Positions 1 through 8,396 of a DNA stretch of 64,000 nt are shown piece after piece. Position 1 is the first letter of the stretch. Every line of letters begins with the position of its first letter. Source of the DNA: Nitratireductor thuwali (GTDB lineage Bacteria; Pseudomonadota; Alphaproteobacteria; Rhizobiales; Rhizobiaceae); assembly GCF_036621415.1 (NCBI RefSeq), contig NZ_CP030942.1, forward strand, positions 253,554-317,553, given 5' to 3'. The position numbers and the translations under genes were made by a program. The notes beneath the pieces were generated by a model. It saw only the letters and a program-made list of their open reading frames with translations, had not been told where the DNA came from and searched no databases.

Positions 1-157
1 CGACGACCTTGCTCCGGCGCGAATCGCCCTGCCCTGCCACGCCGCCGCCAGGTCCCCCGGCAGCCTTCCTGGCATTGAGTATCTGCTCGTTCAGTGCAAA
101 TTGCGCACGCGCCAACCCTCGCCCGCCGAATGGCGAGACGGCAAAACTGTCCGTCAT
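1..157 (-). CDS. repC: RepC replication initiator, 5' end only
   Basis: Open reading frame running off the left edge; 52 codons are visible from the ATG at 157. The N-terminus carries a SPFGGRGL stretch resembling the TPFGRR-type start of rhizobial RepC initiators. RepC is the essential initiator of repABC replicons, and the origin normally lies inside its gene. The location fits: it follows repA and repB on the same strand and is separated from repB by a 277-bp gap holding an antisense RNA, which is the standard repABC layout. A weak AAAGG Shine-Dalgarno lies about 9 bases before the ATG. After the first 30 residues comes a Gly-rich stretch I do not recognise from RepC, so the call rests on position more than on sequence. 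Confidence 0.75.
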   Translation of the reverse strand, partial: MTDSFAVSPFGGRGLARAQFALNEQILNARKAAGGPGGGVAGQGDSRRSKVV

Positions 158-211
158 GGCTCTTACCTTTCATCAGGCAAGAAAAAGACGGCCACCGGAA
201 CGGTCCGATGC

Positions 212-240
212 TTGACATTGTCGGTCGGAAGTGATTCTTT
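212..240 (+). promoter_or_regulatory. Promoter of the counter-transcribed RNA
   Basis: A perfect -35 TTGACA at 212-217 is followed after 17 bp by TTCTTT at 235-240, preceded by TG as an extended -10. It faces opposite to repABC and sits just upstream of an RNA that ends in a good intrinsic terminator. The -35 is convincing; the -10 is weak. Confidence 0.6.
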
Positions 241-246
241 CAGATT

Positions 247-298
247 GCTACATCGAAAAGGGGCTTCCGGAATGGCAACGTTCTGGGGGCCTTTTTTC
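247..298 (+). ncRNA. repABC counter-transcribed RNA (ctRNA / incA)
   Basis: Small antisense RNA in the repB-repC gap, transcribed against the rep operon. The 3' end is an intrinsic terminator: an 11-bp stem (262-272 with 281-291, including three G-U pairs), an 8-nt loop and a six-T run at 292-297. With the promoter at 212-240 the RNA would be about 50 nt. In repABC plasmids such RNAs bind the repC leader and lower RepC synthesis, setting copy number and incompatibility. The start is inferred from promoter spacing. Confidence 0.75.
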
Positions 299-369
299 TT
301 GCGGTCTCTACCTCGTTTTCAGTTCATTTCGTTACGCTGTGGAACACTCTACGCGCGCCGGTCAAACCC

Positions 370-399
370 TGGATAGATCGGCCGTGGATAGATCGGCCG
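370..399. repeat. Two tandem 15-bp repeats (TGGATAGATCGGCCG)
   Basis: Two exact copies lie at 370-384 and 385-399, followed by the start of a third (TGGACA). They sit between the ctRNA and the repB stop. The 9-bp core TGGATAGAT also occurs inverted at 3090-3098, upstream of repA. Possible binding sites for a Rep protein; the function is unknown. Confidence 0.7.
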
Positions 400-434
400 T
401 GGACAAATTGACCATGGTCTGCCGACGCCAACTA

Positions 435-1520
435 TCATTCGCCCGCGCCCTCCTCGGCGAGGCGCCGGGCAAGCTCGGGCAGGTGCCGCGCCACATAGTC
501 GGCGAGCCCCGGATGGTTCTTCTCGTCGAATTCAAGCTGCGGCTTTTCGCCGGGCGTAAGGCGCGCCACGACACGGCCATTGCCGTCCTCGATGGCGCGC
601 GGCTGCGACTTCGGCGGCTTGCGGCCGGGCGCGCGCCTGGCCAGCCGGTCGAAAAGCAGGCGGAAGCGCTCGTCCGAACCCGCATCGGCAAAGCGGCCGG
701 AGCGGATTTCTTCCTGCGCCATCACCACGGCGGCCTCGCGCTTGAGAAACTCCGCCAGTGCCAGCCAGCGCGGCCGTCCGGCCTTGGGCGCAGGGCCGAT
801 GGCGCGGGCGATGTCGGCGGGCACGGCGCCGGCCACGGCCAGAAGCCGCGTCATCTCGGCCTTGTGGATCGACAGTGCCCGCTGGACGATGCCGCGCTCG
901 AAGCCGTGGGCGATCAGCGCATGGGCGAAAAAGGCGCGCTCGATGAAGGAGAGATTGCGCCGCTCGGTATTTTCCTTGCCCTGGGCGAGCACCAGCTCGT
1001 CATCGGTGAGCGTGCGGACGATGGCCTTGACCGGCTGGCCCAGGCGTGCGGCAGCGCGCACGCGGCGATGGCCGTAGGCGACCTGGTAGCGGCCGTCGGC
1101 CTTCGGGTGAGGGCGCAGGAGGACGGGAACCTGCTGGCCGTTCTCACGCATGCTGTCGACCAGCCCCTGAAAGGCTTCGTCCCCCTTGTCCTCGTGGCTC
1201 AGCCGGTCGCGCACGAGAGAGGGATCGATCAGTTCCGGGTCGATCTCGACCACGCGCTCGCCCCTGGTCAGGCTCTCCTTGATGGCGCGCGCCTCATCGA
1301 GCTCGCGCGTCATGGAATTGAGCGTAAGCCCCATGGCCTTGACCGCGCCCGAGGCGCTGCGCCCGCTTTGCCGGGCCGGCTGGCTCCTGGTTTCGGGTGC
1401 GGGTGGCGAGGGGGCCGGCGGTGTCGATGGAGCTCTGCCGGACGGGGCCGGGGAGGGCGCTTCGCCGGGAAGCGGGCCGCCGCCGAACAGGGCTTTGAGA
1501 TGGTCCTTGCGTTTGCTCAT
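435..1520 (-). CDS. repB: RepB, ParB-family centromere-binding partition protein
   Basis: 361-residue ParB-family protein. It would bind parS sites and couple the replicon to RepA for segregation, and help autoregulate the operon. Visible are the charged N-terminal RepB region, a ParB/Srx-like nuclease-fold domain from about residue 85, the ENTERRNLSFIERA stretch (the GENxxRxxLxxxExA family signature) and a helix-turn-helix after it. The ATG overlaps the repA stop codon by 4 bp (ATGA), so the two are translationally coupled. The length is normal for RepB. It ends just before the tandem repeats and ctRNA. Confidence 0.93.
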   Translation of the reverse strand: MSKRKDHLKALFGGGPLPGEAPSPAPSGRAPSTPPAPSPPAPETRSQPARQSGRSASGAVKAMGLTLNSMTRELDEARAIKESLTRGERVVEIDPELIDPSLVRDRLSHEDKGDEAFQGLVDSMRENGQQVPVLLRPHPKADGRYQVAYGHRRVRAAARLGQPVKAIVRTLTDDELVLAQGKENTERRNLSFIERAFFAHALIAHGFERGIVQRALSIHKAEMTRLLAVAGAVPADIARAIGPAPKAGRPRWLALAEFLKREAAVVMAQEEIRSGRFADAGSDERFRLLFDRLARRAPGRKPPKSQPRAIEDGNGRVVARLTPGEKPQLEFDEKNHPGLADYVARHLPELARRLAEEGAGE

Positions 1521-2797
1521 GCAGCGCTCCCCTCGCGGCCCCCGTCACGACCCCAGGCCGTGCGCAGCAGCGCCTCCACCTCGACGTTGACAGCTGTCAA
1601 CGCCTCCATGGCGCGGTCATAGGTCGTGCGGGTGAAATTGTCCCGGCCCACCTCGTAGAGCGTCTGCTTGGTCAGGCCGGCATCGGAGATGGCGGTGGAT
1701 TTCACCATCGGCGCCGTCAGCACGCGCTCGCCGAACTGGGAGCGCAGAAAGCCGACGATCTGCGTCTGCGGCCCGTCATTGGGCTCGTATCGGGTGATGA
1801 GGTAGCGCAGGAAATCGAAATTGAGCGTGCCGCCGGCCGAGCGCACCACCGATAGAAGATCGGCGGTCATGTAGAGGAATTGGCTCATGGAGGCCACGTC
1901 CAGCATCTGCGGATGCACCGTCACGATGACCGAGGTGGCCGCGCACAGGGCCGACAGGGTGAGGAAGCCGAGCTGCGGCGGGCAATCGATGACGACGATG
2001 TCGTAATCGTCGGCCACCGAGGCGAGGGCTGTCTGGATGCGGGCGAAGAAGAAATCGTCGGCCCCCGATCCGGCCCCCGACCCTGATTGCCGGTCGGCCA
2101 GCATGCGCGGCGTCGTGTGCTCGAACTCGTGCAGTTCGAGATTGCCGGGCACGATGTCGAGCCCGTCGAAATAGGTCCTGCGAATGATCTGCGAAAGCGG
2201 CCGGCGCTCCTCGTCATAGCGGATCGCGCCGTAGAGCGTGTCGTTGCCGGTAAGGTCGATCTCCGGCTGATAGCCGAAGAGCGCCGACATGGAGGCCTGC
2301 GGGTCGAGATCGACGGCCAGCACGCGATAACCCTCCAGCGCCAGATGCTGCGCCAGATGGGCGCTTGTCGTGGTCTTGCCGGAGCCGCCCTTGAAATTGG
2401 TCACCGCGATCACCTGCAGATGCTCGCTCCGCGGGTCGCGCCACTTCACATAGGAGCGGGCCTTGGCGTGGTTACCCTTGAGGCGGGCCTGCGCCGCCAG
2501 ATGCTGGCGCAGCGCGTTGATGTCGGCCAGCGAATAAAAGCGCCGCCCGCCGGGTCCGGTGTCGGGCTGCGGACCCTCGCCGGCAATCGACAACTGGCGC
2601 AGATAGCCGTCGGAGACGCCGATCAGCCTTGCCGCCTCGCCGCTCGTGAAGGTGCGCAGCACCTTGTTCGACGTCGGCGCGAAAAGCCGGTCGCGCAGCG
2701 CGCGCAACTGTTCGGACAGCAAGGCCGCGTCGGCCGCGATCGTCTCGTCCGCCGCCGGACTTCCGGCCACCGGGTTCGCGGTGTCTTCCAATGCCAT
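1517..2797 (-). CDS. repA: RepA, ParA-family partition ATPase
   Basis: 426-residue ParA-type ATPase that segregates the replicon with RepB and represses the rep operon. It has a MerR-like helix-turn-helix at about residues 48-75, a deviant Walker A motif KGGSGKTT near residues 136-143, and the DLDPQASMSALFG and IDCPPQLGFLTLSAL ParA signatures. I chose the ATG at 2797 because GGAGGG lies four bases upstream. A longer in-frame start at 2914 would run through a parS-like site and adds no recognisable domain. A perfect 16-bp parS palindrome lies inside the 3' end of the gene. Confidence 0.94.
   Translation of the reverse strand: MALEDTANPVAGSPAADETIAADAALLSEQLRALRDRLFAPTSNKVLRTFTSGEAARLIGVSDGYLRQLSIAGEGPQPDTGPGGRRFYSLADINALRQHLAAQARLKGNHAKARSYVKWRDPRSEHLQVIAVTNFKGGSGKTTTSAHLAQHLALEGYRVLAVDLDPQASMSALFGYQPEIDLTGNDTLYGAIRYDEERRPLSQIIRRTYFDGLDIVPGNLELHEFEHTTPRMLADRQSGSGAGSGADDFFFARIQTALASVADDYDIVVIDCPPQLGFLTLSALCAATSVIVTVHPQMLDVASMSQFLYMTADLLSVVRSAGGTLNFDFLRYLITRYEPNDGPQTQIVGFLRSQFGERVLTAPMVKSTAISDAGLTKQTLYEVGRDNFTRTTYDRAMEALTAVNVEVEALLRTAWGRDGGREGSAA
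1586..1601. promoter_or_regulatory. parS partition site (GTTGACAGCTGTCAAC)
   Basis: Perfect 16-bp palindrome of the form GTTGAC-N4-GTCAAC, the type bound by RepB on repABC replicons. It lies inside the 3' part of repA, 66 bp before the repB start, which is an uncommon but possible position. Confidence 0.85.
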
Positions 2798-2857
2798 TTT
2801 CCCTCCGGGAGGCCCACGCCTCCGTCTGCAATGGCTTTGCGCTGCGCCAAACATCCC

Positions 2858-2873
2858 ATTGACAACGGTCAAC
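2858..2873. promoter_or_regulatory. Second parS-like site upstream of repA
   Basis: ATTGACAACGGTCAAC matches the GTTGAC-N4-GTCAAC palindrome at all but the first base. It lies 61 bp before the repA ATG, where RepB binding could both nucleate partition and contribute to operon repression. Confidence 0.7.
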
Positions 2874-3410
2874 GGGACGCGCCCAATCTCCGGCAGGGCT
2901 CCCGGCGCGGCCAATGATTAGCCGGCTCTTCCACCCTGCAGCACGCAGCTTATGCCGATTCGCCCCGTTCAGGCGACCCCGGTTACACTTTGCGCCGCAA
3001 ATGCGGCCAGGGGGCCCGTATCGTCCGTTCGCACAAGCTACGCCCGGCTGCCCGGATTGATGCTGCCGGACCTTAGTTACGCCAAAACCATCTATCCACG
3101 ATAAAACCCGTATCTATTGGTATCGGCACATCGCCCATCGTCAAGAAGTTTTTGGTTAACAAACGGTTAACGGGAATGGCCGCGGCCGGCCGGGCAGCGC
3201 CCAAGCCCATGATTTCGCGGCGTTTCAGGCGGTTGCACGGGATCGCCGCCGCCTTGCGCATGATGGGAGACGATGGCCCGGAAGGCCGACCTCCGCCCTG
3301 TGCTGGAAGCGACGGACTGTGAAGGACGGGGAGGGAAGAGCGGTGATTCTGCCGCCGCGGCTTTTCCCGTGCCGGGCGGCAACGCTCCACGCGGCTTACC
3401 CGCGCGGGTT
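2874..3410. other. repA upstream region, no gene seen
   Basis: 537 bp between the parS-like site and the end of the kinase gene. I see no convincing coding frame. It is locally AT-richer at 3085-3175 and holds an inverted copy of the TGGATAGAT core (3090-3098) and two GTTAAC hexamers 11 bp apart (3155-3160 and 3166-3171). It probably carries the repABC promoter, which I could not place with confidence. Confidence 0.6.
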
Positions 3411-4304
3411 CTACGTGCCCGCCATCAACCGCTCCACCGCCGCGCGGTCGGGGGCGCCCTCGCGGCCGCCGAAGCGGGTGCATTTCAGGGAGGCTGCGGC
3501 GTTGGCGAAGCGGATGGCGGTGCGGGTGTCCTTGCCTTCGCCAAGCATCAGGGCGAAGGCGCCGTGCCAGACGTCGCCGGCGCCCAGCGTGTCGACCACG
3601 GTCACCTTCGGCGCGGGTTCATGGGCGATGCCGCCCTTCTCGAGCCAGAACGTTCCGCGCCCGCCATCAGTGACGCAGACGAAGGCGTCGAGCCTGGCCG
3701 CAGCCTTGCCAAGGGCCTCGTCCAGCGCCTTCTTGCCGGTGAAGTCGCGCAGTCCCTGGGCGGAGAAGGCCGCGTGGGAGCACAGGCCGAGCGCGTCGGC
3801 GGCCTCCATCACCGGGGCTTCGGCGTCGATGACGCCCGGCTTGCCGCGCACCCGGGCGAGCCGCATCAGCGCTGCCGCGCCCTGCGGCCAGCGCGTGTCG
3901 GCAAGCGCGGCGTCGAAGGCGGGGACGGCGGCTTCCTCCAGCCAGTCCGCCCCGAAATCCATGTCGAGATCGCGGTAGTTGACGATCTGCCGCTCGCCGG
4001 CCGCATCGATGAAGATCGAGGAAAAGGACGAGCGCCGGCCGGCAAAGCGCTTGACCAGCCGGCAGTCGACGCCCTCGGTCGCCAGCCCGTCGAGGATCAT
4101 CGTGCCGATGGCGTCATCGCCCAGCCGCGTGGCGAGCATCGCCTCGCCGCCCAGCCGGGCAATGGCCACGGCCGAATTGGCCCCGCCGCCGCCACCCACG
4201 ATCGCCGCGTCCCTAGCCCGGTACTTCTCCGGCCGGGAGGGCATTTCGTCGAGATGCATGAGGAAATCGATGACGGCCACACCCGCCGTGACAATGCGCG
4301 CCAA
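3411..4304 (-). CDS. PfkB-family sugar kinase, YihV (sulfofructose kinase)-like
   Basis: 297-residue ribokinase/PfkB kinase that should phosphorylate a sugar with ATP. It has the N-terminal GGGGGANSAVAIARLG signature and C-terminal DTLGAGDVWHG with catalytic Asp244 (GAGD at 241-244). Against E. coli YihV as I remember it, the protein is colinear without gaps over nearly the full length. Residues Lys27, Asn109 and Arg138, recalled as the sulfonate-contacting residues of YihV, sit at identical numbers here (EKY, VNY, DTRW). That makes a sulfo-sugar substrate possible, but no sulfoquinovosidase or other sulfoglycolysis marker is seen nearby, so a related acidic sugar is equally open. The start has a strong GGAGG. 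It is the last gene of the leftward sugar cluster, 236 bp after the dehydrogenase. Confidence 0.88.
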   Translation of the reverse strand: MARIVTAGVAVIDFLMHLDEMPSRPEKYRARDAAIVGGGGGANSAVAIARLGGEAMLATRLGDDAIGTMILDGLATEGVDCRLVKRFAGRRSSFSSIFIDAAGERQIVNYRDLDMDFGADWLEEAAVPAFDAALADTRWPQGAAALMRLARVRGKPGVIDAEAPVMEAADALGLCSHAAFSAQGLRDFTGKKALDEALGKAAARLDAFVCVTDGGRGTFWLEKGGIAHEPAPKVTVVDTLGAGDVWHGAFALMLGEGKDTRTAIRFANAAASLKCTRFGGREGAPDRAAVERLMAGT

Positions 4305-4406
4305 TGGTTCCTCCCTCGGACGTTTGGGGGCTTATAGCCGGGGGAGAGGGGGTTGTCATGGTGGGGCGGGGGTTATGGCTATGATCGACCGCCGTGCCCT
4401 GCGCTA

Positions 4407-4450
4407 CCCCCCTCTGCCCTGCCGGGCATCTCCCCCTCAAGGGGGGAGAT
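4407..4450. repeat. Palindromic intergenic repeat, type 1, single arm
   Basis: The segment from CCCCCCTCTGCCCTGCC to GGGGGGAGAT ends in a hairpin with ATCTCCCCC and GGGGGAGAT arms (4429-4450). It matches one arm of the complete elements at 17165-17319 and 20837-20985; the second arm is absent or decayed. It lies between the dehydrogenase and kinase genes. Confidence 0.8.
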
Positions 4451-4540
4451 CATCTCTTCATTGACCTCCCGCCTCTTAAAGATCTGGCTGTTATGGGAAG
4501 GAGGAGGTGAAGGGTCTCGGCGTGAAACGCAGTCGTTGAA

Positions 4541-5536
4541 TCAATCGAGCAGCGCGATCATCGTTTCCAGATGGCCCATGGCGCGGACGCCGTCTTCTAT
4601 GGTGGGGGCGGTGCTGGGTTCGCCCTTCAGCGCCGCCACGGCATCGGCGATCAGGGCGTTGTAGCCCTTGTGATCCTCATTGGCGGCGGCGGTGAAATTG
4701 GGCGTCCATGACAGCGTGTCGACCTCGTTGGAAAGGCTCGCCGCCCGGTCGTCGGCCTTGAAGGGCGGGTCGCGGTAATAGGCGACGTTGATGACGTTGT
4801 TCACCTCCACCCTTGCATGGTCGCCCATGATCTGGATGGTCTCCATGGGGGTGCCGCGCGATTGTACCGTGCCCATGACGATGGTGCCGATGGCCTCGTT
4901 CTCGCAGGAAAAATTGAGATGGAACAGAAGGTGCCCGGGCGCGGGCTCCACCTTGCGCAGGGCCATCTCGGCGAAATCGGCGCCGGCCAGCCACGGGATA
5001 AGGTCCATGTAATGCACGCAGTGATGCAGGAAGAACCCGGTATAGTCGACTTCGCCGGCGAAATAGGTGGGCGCGGTCATATAGGTGCCGGTGATGCCCA
5101 GCACCGGACCGAACTCGGGCTTCTGCAGGACATTCCTGGCGATGCGGTTGCCGGTGGAATAGCGCTTCATGAAGCCGACCGCCACCGCCTTGCCGGCGCG
5201 CCTGGAGGCCGCGCTGATCTCCTGCGCGCCCCTGCTGGTGGCCGCCGGCGGCTTTTCCAGAAAGACGGGGAGGCCGCGGCCAAGCGCCTCGATGGCGGCG
5301 GCGTGGTGGAGGTCGGGGCCGACCGCCATGCCGATGGCGTCGAGGCCCTTGTGGGCGATGAGCTCCCGGTAATCGGCATAAACGTCCTTCACACCATATT
5401 GCCGGGCGGCGCGGCCGGCGGCCTCGCCATCGAGGTCGCAGACGGCGGCGATCTCCACGTCGTTGCGGCCAAGCTGCGGCAGGAGCATCTGGGAGGCGTG
5501 CCGGCCGCAGCCGATCCAGCCGATCTTCAGGCTCAT
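4541..5536 (-). CDS. Gfo/Idh/MocA-family NAD(P)-dependent sugar oxidoreductase
   Basis: 331-residue dehydrogenase with an N-terminal Rossmann fold ([12 protein letters not shown] near residue 4) and the family EKPPA motif around residue 95, which supplies the conserved Lys. The C-terminal Gfo/Idh/MocA domain has the [10 protein letters not shown] stretch. Family members oxidise or reduce a hydroxyl on cyclic sugars, inositols or sugar acids. The ATG at 5536 overlaps the stop of the upstream isomerase by 4 bp (ATGA), so they are coupled and likely act on consecutive intermediates. An upstream extension of the frame inside the isomerase gene was rejected. The substrate is not determinable from sequence. 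Confidence 0.88.
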   Translation of the reverse strand: MSLKIGWIGCGRHASQMLLPQLGRNDVEIAAVCDLDGEAAGRAARQYGVKDVYADYRELIAHKGLDAIGMAVGPDLHHAAAIEALGRGLPVFLEKPPAATSRGAQEISAASRRAGKAVAVGFMKRYSTGNRIARNVLQKPEFGPVLGITGTYMTAPTYFAGEVDYTGFFLHHCVHYMDLIPWLAGADFAEMALRKVEPAPGHLLFHLNFSCENEAIGTIVMGTVQSRGTPMETIQIMGDHARVEVNNVINVAYYRDPPFKADDRAASLSNEVDTLSWTPNFTAAANEDHKGYNALIADAVAALKGEPSTAPTIEDGVRAMGHLETMIALLD

Positions 5537-6420
5537 TGGTTCACCTCCGCCAGCGCAAGGCAGGAGCGCACGAAGGCGAGCCCGGCCTTGAGCTTTTCGG
5601 TCTCGTCCTCGTGCGGCGGGCGCCAATGGGCGATCGGCAGGCCCACCCGGTCGTCGTCGCGGCGGAAAGGTTCCAGCGAGACCGGGCCTTCATAGGAGAT
5701 GTCGCCCAGCGCCCGCATGATCGGCGGCCAGTCGATATGGCCGGTGCCGGGAAAACCGCGGTGGTTCTCGTTGGCCTGGAAATGGACGAGGCGGTGGCCG
5801 GCAAGGCGGATCGCGTCGGGCATGGAACGCTCCTCCATGTTCATGTGGAAAGTGTCGAGCACGATGCCGAGCCCGGCATCGGCGACGGCGTCGACTACGT
5901 GGACGGCCTGCCGCGTGGTCGAGACGATGTCGGTCTCGAAACGGTTGAGCGGTTCCAGCGCCAGCACCTTGCCGGCATCGCGAGCACGGGGAGCGGCCTG
6001 CGACAGGCCTTCCACGGTGCGCTCCTCGCGCGCTTTGCGCTCATCCTCGCCGTGCGGGGACGGGGCGCGGCCGGCAAAGACGAGCGGTTCGCCGTAAAGG
6101 GGGCCGCCGATGATGCGCGCGCCGATCCTGTCGGCCACCTCCACGCAATAGGCAAGATAGTCGAGCCCGCCCTTGCGGGCCGAAGGGTCGGCGCTGGCGA
6201 TGGAGCGCTGAAGGTTGACGCGGGCGGCCAGCACGACGTCGAGCCCGTTATCCGCGAGCGCGGCGCGGGCCTCGGCCGGGTCGAAATCGTCCTCCGGCTC
6301 GGGCACCAGCATCTCGACGAAGTCGAAGCCGAGCGACTTGATGCGGGCGAACAGCGCAAAGTGCTCGCGGGTGAAGGGGCGCACGAACTGCATGGAAATT
6401 ATGCCGACGGGGTTCTGCAA
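5533..6420 (-). CDS. Sugar isomerase/epimerase, AP-endonuclease-2-like TIM barrel
   Basis: 295-residue xylose-isomerase-like TIM barrel of the D-tagatose/psicose 3-epimerase and hydroxypyruvate isomerase type. Metal and catalytic residues are visible in [11 protein letters not shown] (Glu), [10 protein letters not shown] (Asp), [10 protein letters not shown] (His) and VSLEPF (Glu). It would interconvert ketose epimers or aldose and ketose before the coupled dehydrogenase. The start is uncertain: a GAGGAA Shine-Dalgarno is best spaced from the TTG at 6420; the ATG at 6393 is the alternative, and the first possible TTG (6426) directly abuts the Shine-Dalgarno. It follows the permease gene by 19 bp. 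Confidence 0.85.
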   Translation of the reverse strand: MQNPVGIISMQFVRPFTREHFALFARIKSLGFDFVEMLVPEPEDDFDPAEARAALADNGLDVVLAARVNLQRSIASADPSARKGGLDYLAYCVEVADRIGARIIGGPLYGEPLVFAGRAPSPHGEDERKAREERTVEGLSQAAPRARDAGKVLALEPLNRFETDIVSTTRQAVHVVDAVADAGLGIVLDTFHMNMEERSMPDAIRLAGHRLVHFQANENHRGFPGTGHIDWPPIMRALGDISYEGPVSLEPFRRDDDRVGLPIAHWRPPHEDETEKLKAGLAFVRSCLALAEVNQ

Positions 6421-6439
6421 TATCAATTCCTCTGTTGGT

Positions 6440-7270
6440 TCAGCCCTTCACCGCGCCCTGGGTGAGGCCGCTGATGAGACGCCGCTGGACGATGAGAAAC
6501 AGGATGGTGGCGGGCAGCGCGCCGACGATGCCGCCGGCCGTGAGCAGGCCCCATTCCACCTGGTATTCGCCGATCAGCGTCTGGATGGCGACGGTGATGG
6601 GCCGCACGTTTCGGCCGCCCAGCGTCAGCGCGTAGAGATATTCGTTCCAAGCGGTGATGAAGATGTAGATGCCGGTGGCCACGATGCCGGGGGTGCACAG
6701 CGGCAGGATCACCCGCCACAGCGCGCCTAGCCGCGAGCAGCCATCGGTCATGGCCGCCTCGTCGATCGATTTGGGAATACCGTTGATATAGCTCGTCATC
6801 ATCCAGACCGAGAACGGGATGGCGATGGTCGAATTGGCGATGATCAGGCCGATATGGGTGTCGAGGATGCCGACTTTGCGCATCAGCACGAAGAGCGGCA
6901 GGATCAGGAGAACGATGGGGAACATGTTGATGACGAGGAACTGCAAAAGCAGCACCCGTTTGCCCCGGAAGGAAAAGCGCGAGAAGGAATAGGCCGCCGT
7001 CACGCTGAGCGTCAGCCCCACCACCACCGTGCCGCCGGCGATGATGAAGGAGTGCATCAGGTTCTCCAGGAAGCCGACGGTCCGGAACAGGCGGACATAG
7101 TTCTCCAGCGTCGCGCCGACCAGGGAGGGACCGTCGGTGAACAGCCGGCTTTCCTGCGTCAGCGAGGTGATGAGCATCCACAGATAGGGGCCGAGCGTGA
7201 AGGCTAAGATCGCCAGCATCGGCAGGTCGACGGTAAGGATGCGGCGCAGCTTCGACTTCCTGCCGACCAT
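6440..7270 (-). CDS. Carbohydrate ABC transporter permease (MalG/UgpE type)
   Basis: 276-residue inner-membrane permease with about six hydrophobic segments. It has the EAA loop ([20 protein letters not shown]) that docks on the ATPase and the C-terminal [10 protein letters not shown] ending typical of MalG-like subunits. Its ATG overlaps the upstream permease stop (TGATG), so the two are co-translated. It forms an importer with the permease at 7270-8202, the binding protein at 8397-9614 and the ATPase at 11506-12585. Confidence 0.93.
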   Translation of the reverse strand: MVGRKSKLRRILTVDLPMLAILAFTLGPYLWMLITSLTQESRLFTDGPSLVGATLENYVRLFRTVGFLENLMHSFIIAGGTVVVGLTLSVTAAYSFSRFSFRGKRVLLLQFLVINMFPIVLLILPLFVLMRKVGILDTHIGLIIANSTIAIPFSVWMMTSYINGIPKSIDEAAMTDGCSRLGALWRVILPLCTPGIVATGIYIFITAWNEYLYALTLGGRNVRPITVAIQTLIGEYQVEWGLLTAGGIVGALPATILFLIVQRRLISGLTQGAVKG

Positions 7271-8202
7271 CAGTTCACCGCCTTTCCGGCGCGCTTGAGA
7301 TAGAGGATCACGAAGCCGAGCAGCATGATCGTGAACATCACCGCCAGCGCCGAGCCGTAGCCGAAATCCAGGTTGGTGCGCGATTTGACGAAGGCGTAGA
7401 GCGGCAGCGTGTAGGTGGCGTAGCCGGGTCCGCCGCCGGTCATGACGAAGATGACATCGATGGAATTGGCGACCCATATGGTGCGCAGCAGAACCGCCGT
7501 CACCAGCACGCCGGAAATGCCCGGCAGCGTGATGTGCCAGAACTGCCGCCAGGCGCTCGCCCCGTCGATGGAGGCGGCTTCGTAATAGCTGCGGGGGATC
7601 GACTGCAGCCCGGCCAGGATCATCACCGCAAAGAAGGGGAAGCCCTGCCAGGTGAGGGTGAGGATGATCGCATAGAGTGCGGTATCGGGATCGGCAAGCC
7701 AGGGGATGGAGCTCTTGAGGATATCCATGCGCAGCAGGAATTCGTTGAGCACGCCGTAATTGGCGTCGTAGATCCACACCCACATCAGGGCGATGACCAC
7801 GCTGGGCAAAGCCCATGGGATGATGATGAGGGCGCGGGCGACGGGCCGCCAAGGGAATTTCTGGTTGAGAAGCAGCGCCGTGACGAGGCCCAGAAGCATT
7901 TGGGCCGGCACGGTGAGGCCGATCCAGATGGCGGTGTTCTTCAGCGATATCCAGAACACCTCGTCGGAAAGCGCGGCGGCGAAATTCTTGAGCCCGACAA
8001 AGGCGAAGCCGCTCGGCTTCCACAGGAGATAATCGTGCAGGCTCATCCAGGCCGCCTGCGCCATCGGCAGGAAGACGATGGCGAGCGTAACCAGCACCGC
8101 AGGCGACAGCATCGCGTAGGGCAGCACGCGGCGGGCGAGCGAGGCCCGGCCGCCCTTGGGAGGAGCCCCGGCTGCTGTAACGGAAAACGGTGTGTCGGTC
8201 AT
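7270..8202 (-). CDS. Carbohydrate ABC transporter permease (MalF/UgpA type)
   Basis: 310-residue permease with about six membrane segments and an EAA motif (YYEAASIDGASAWRQFWHITLPG). A glycine-rich MTGGGPGYAT loop follows, typical of MalF-like sugar permeases. I chose the ATG at 8202, giving MTDTPFSV, because the upstream extension is low-complexity and runs into a repeat. The Shine-Dalgarno is weak. It partners with the downstream overlapping permease. Confidence 0.92.
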   Translation of the reverse strand: MTDTPFSVTAAGAPPKGGRASLARRVLPYAMLSPAVLVTLAIVFLPMAQAAWMSLHDYLLWKPSGFAFVGLKNFAAALSDEVFWISLKNTAIWIGLTVPAQMLLGLVTALLLNQKFPWRPVARALIIIPWALPSVVIALMWVWIYDANYGVLNEFLLRMDILKSSIPWLADPDTALYAIILTLTWQGFPFFAVMILAGLQSIPRSYYEAASIDGASAWRQFWHITLPGISGVLVTAVLLRTIWVANSIDVIFVMTGGGPGYATYTLPLYAFVKSRTNLDFGYGSALAVMFTIMLLGFVILYLKRAGKAVN

Positions 8203-8280
8203 GATCGCTGGATTTCCGCGGCTGGCATCAGATCGAACTCTTCGTCGTGTCCCCGCCCTGAGCGTGTCGGAGGCAGGGCC

Positions 8281-8385
8281 ATCGCATTGGTTTTGTTGCG
8301 GGCTCCGCCGACGAGCCTCCATCCTCGATCCCTCCCCTCAAGGGGGAGGGAGGAAGGGCGCAGCGCTCCTTGTGCGGTAGCCCTG
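8281..8385. repeat. Palindromic intergenic repeat, type 2
   Basis: Contains the hairpin CCCTCCCCTCAAGGGGGAGGG at 8330-8350. The flanks, including an ATCGCAT start about 50 bp upstream, resemble those at 60001-60090. It lies between a binding-protein gene and its permease gene, where a stem could stabilise the upstream message and lower distal expression. The element edges are approximate. Confidence 0.65.
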
Positions 8386-8396
8386 CCGGCCGCAGC

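Noticed and set aside
2798..2914. N-terminal extension of RepA to an upstream start at 2914
   Set aside because: The extension lacks similarity to RepA, covers a parS-like site, and the ATG at 2797 has a strong Shine-Dalgarno.
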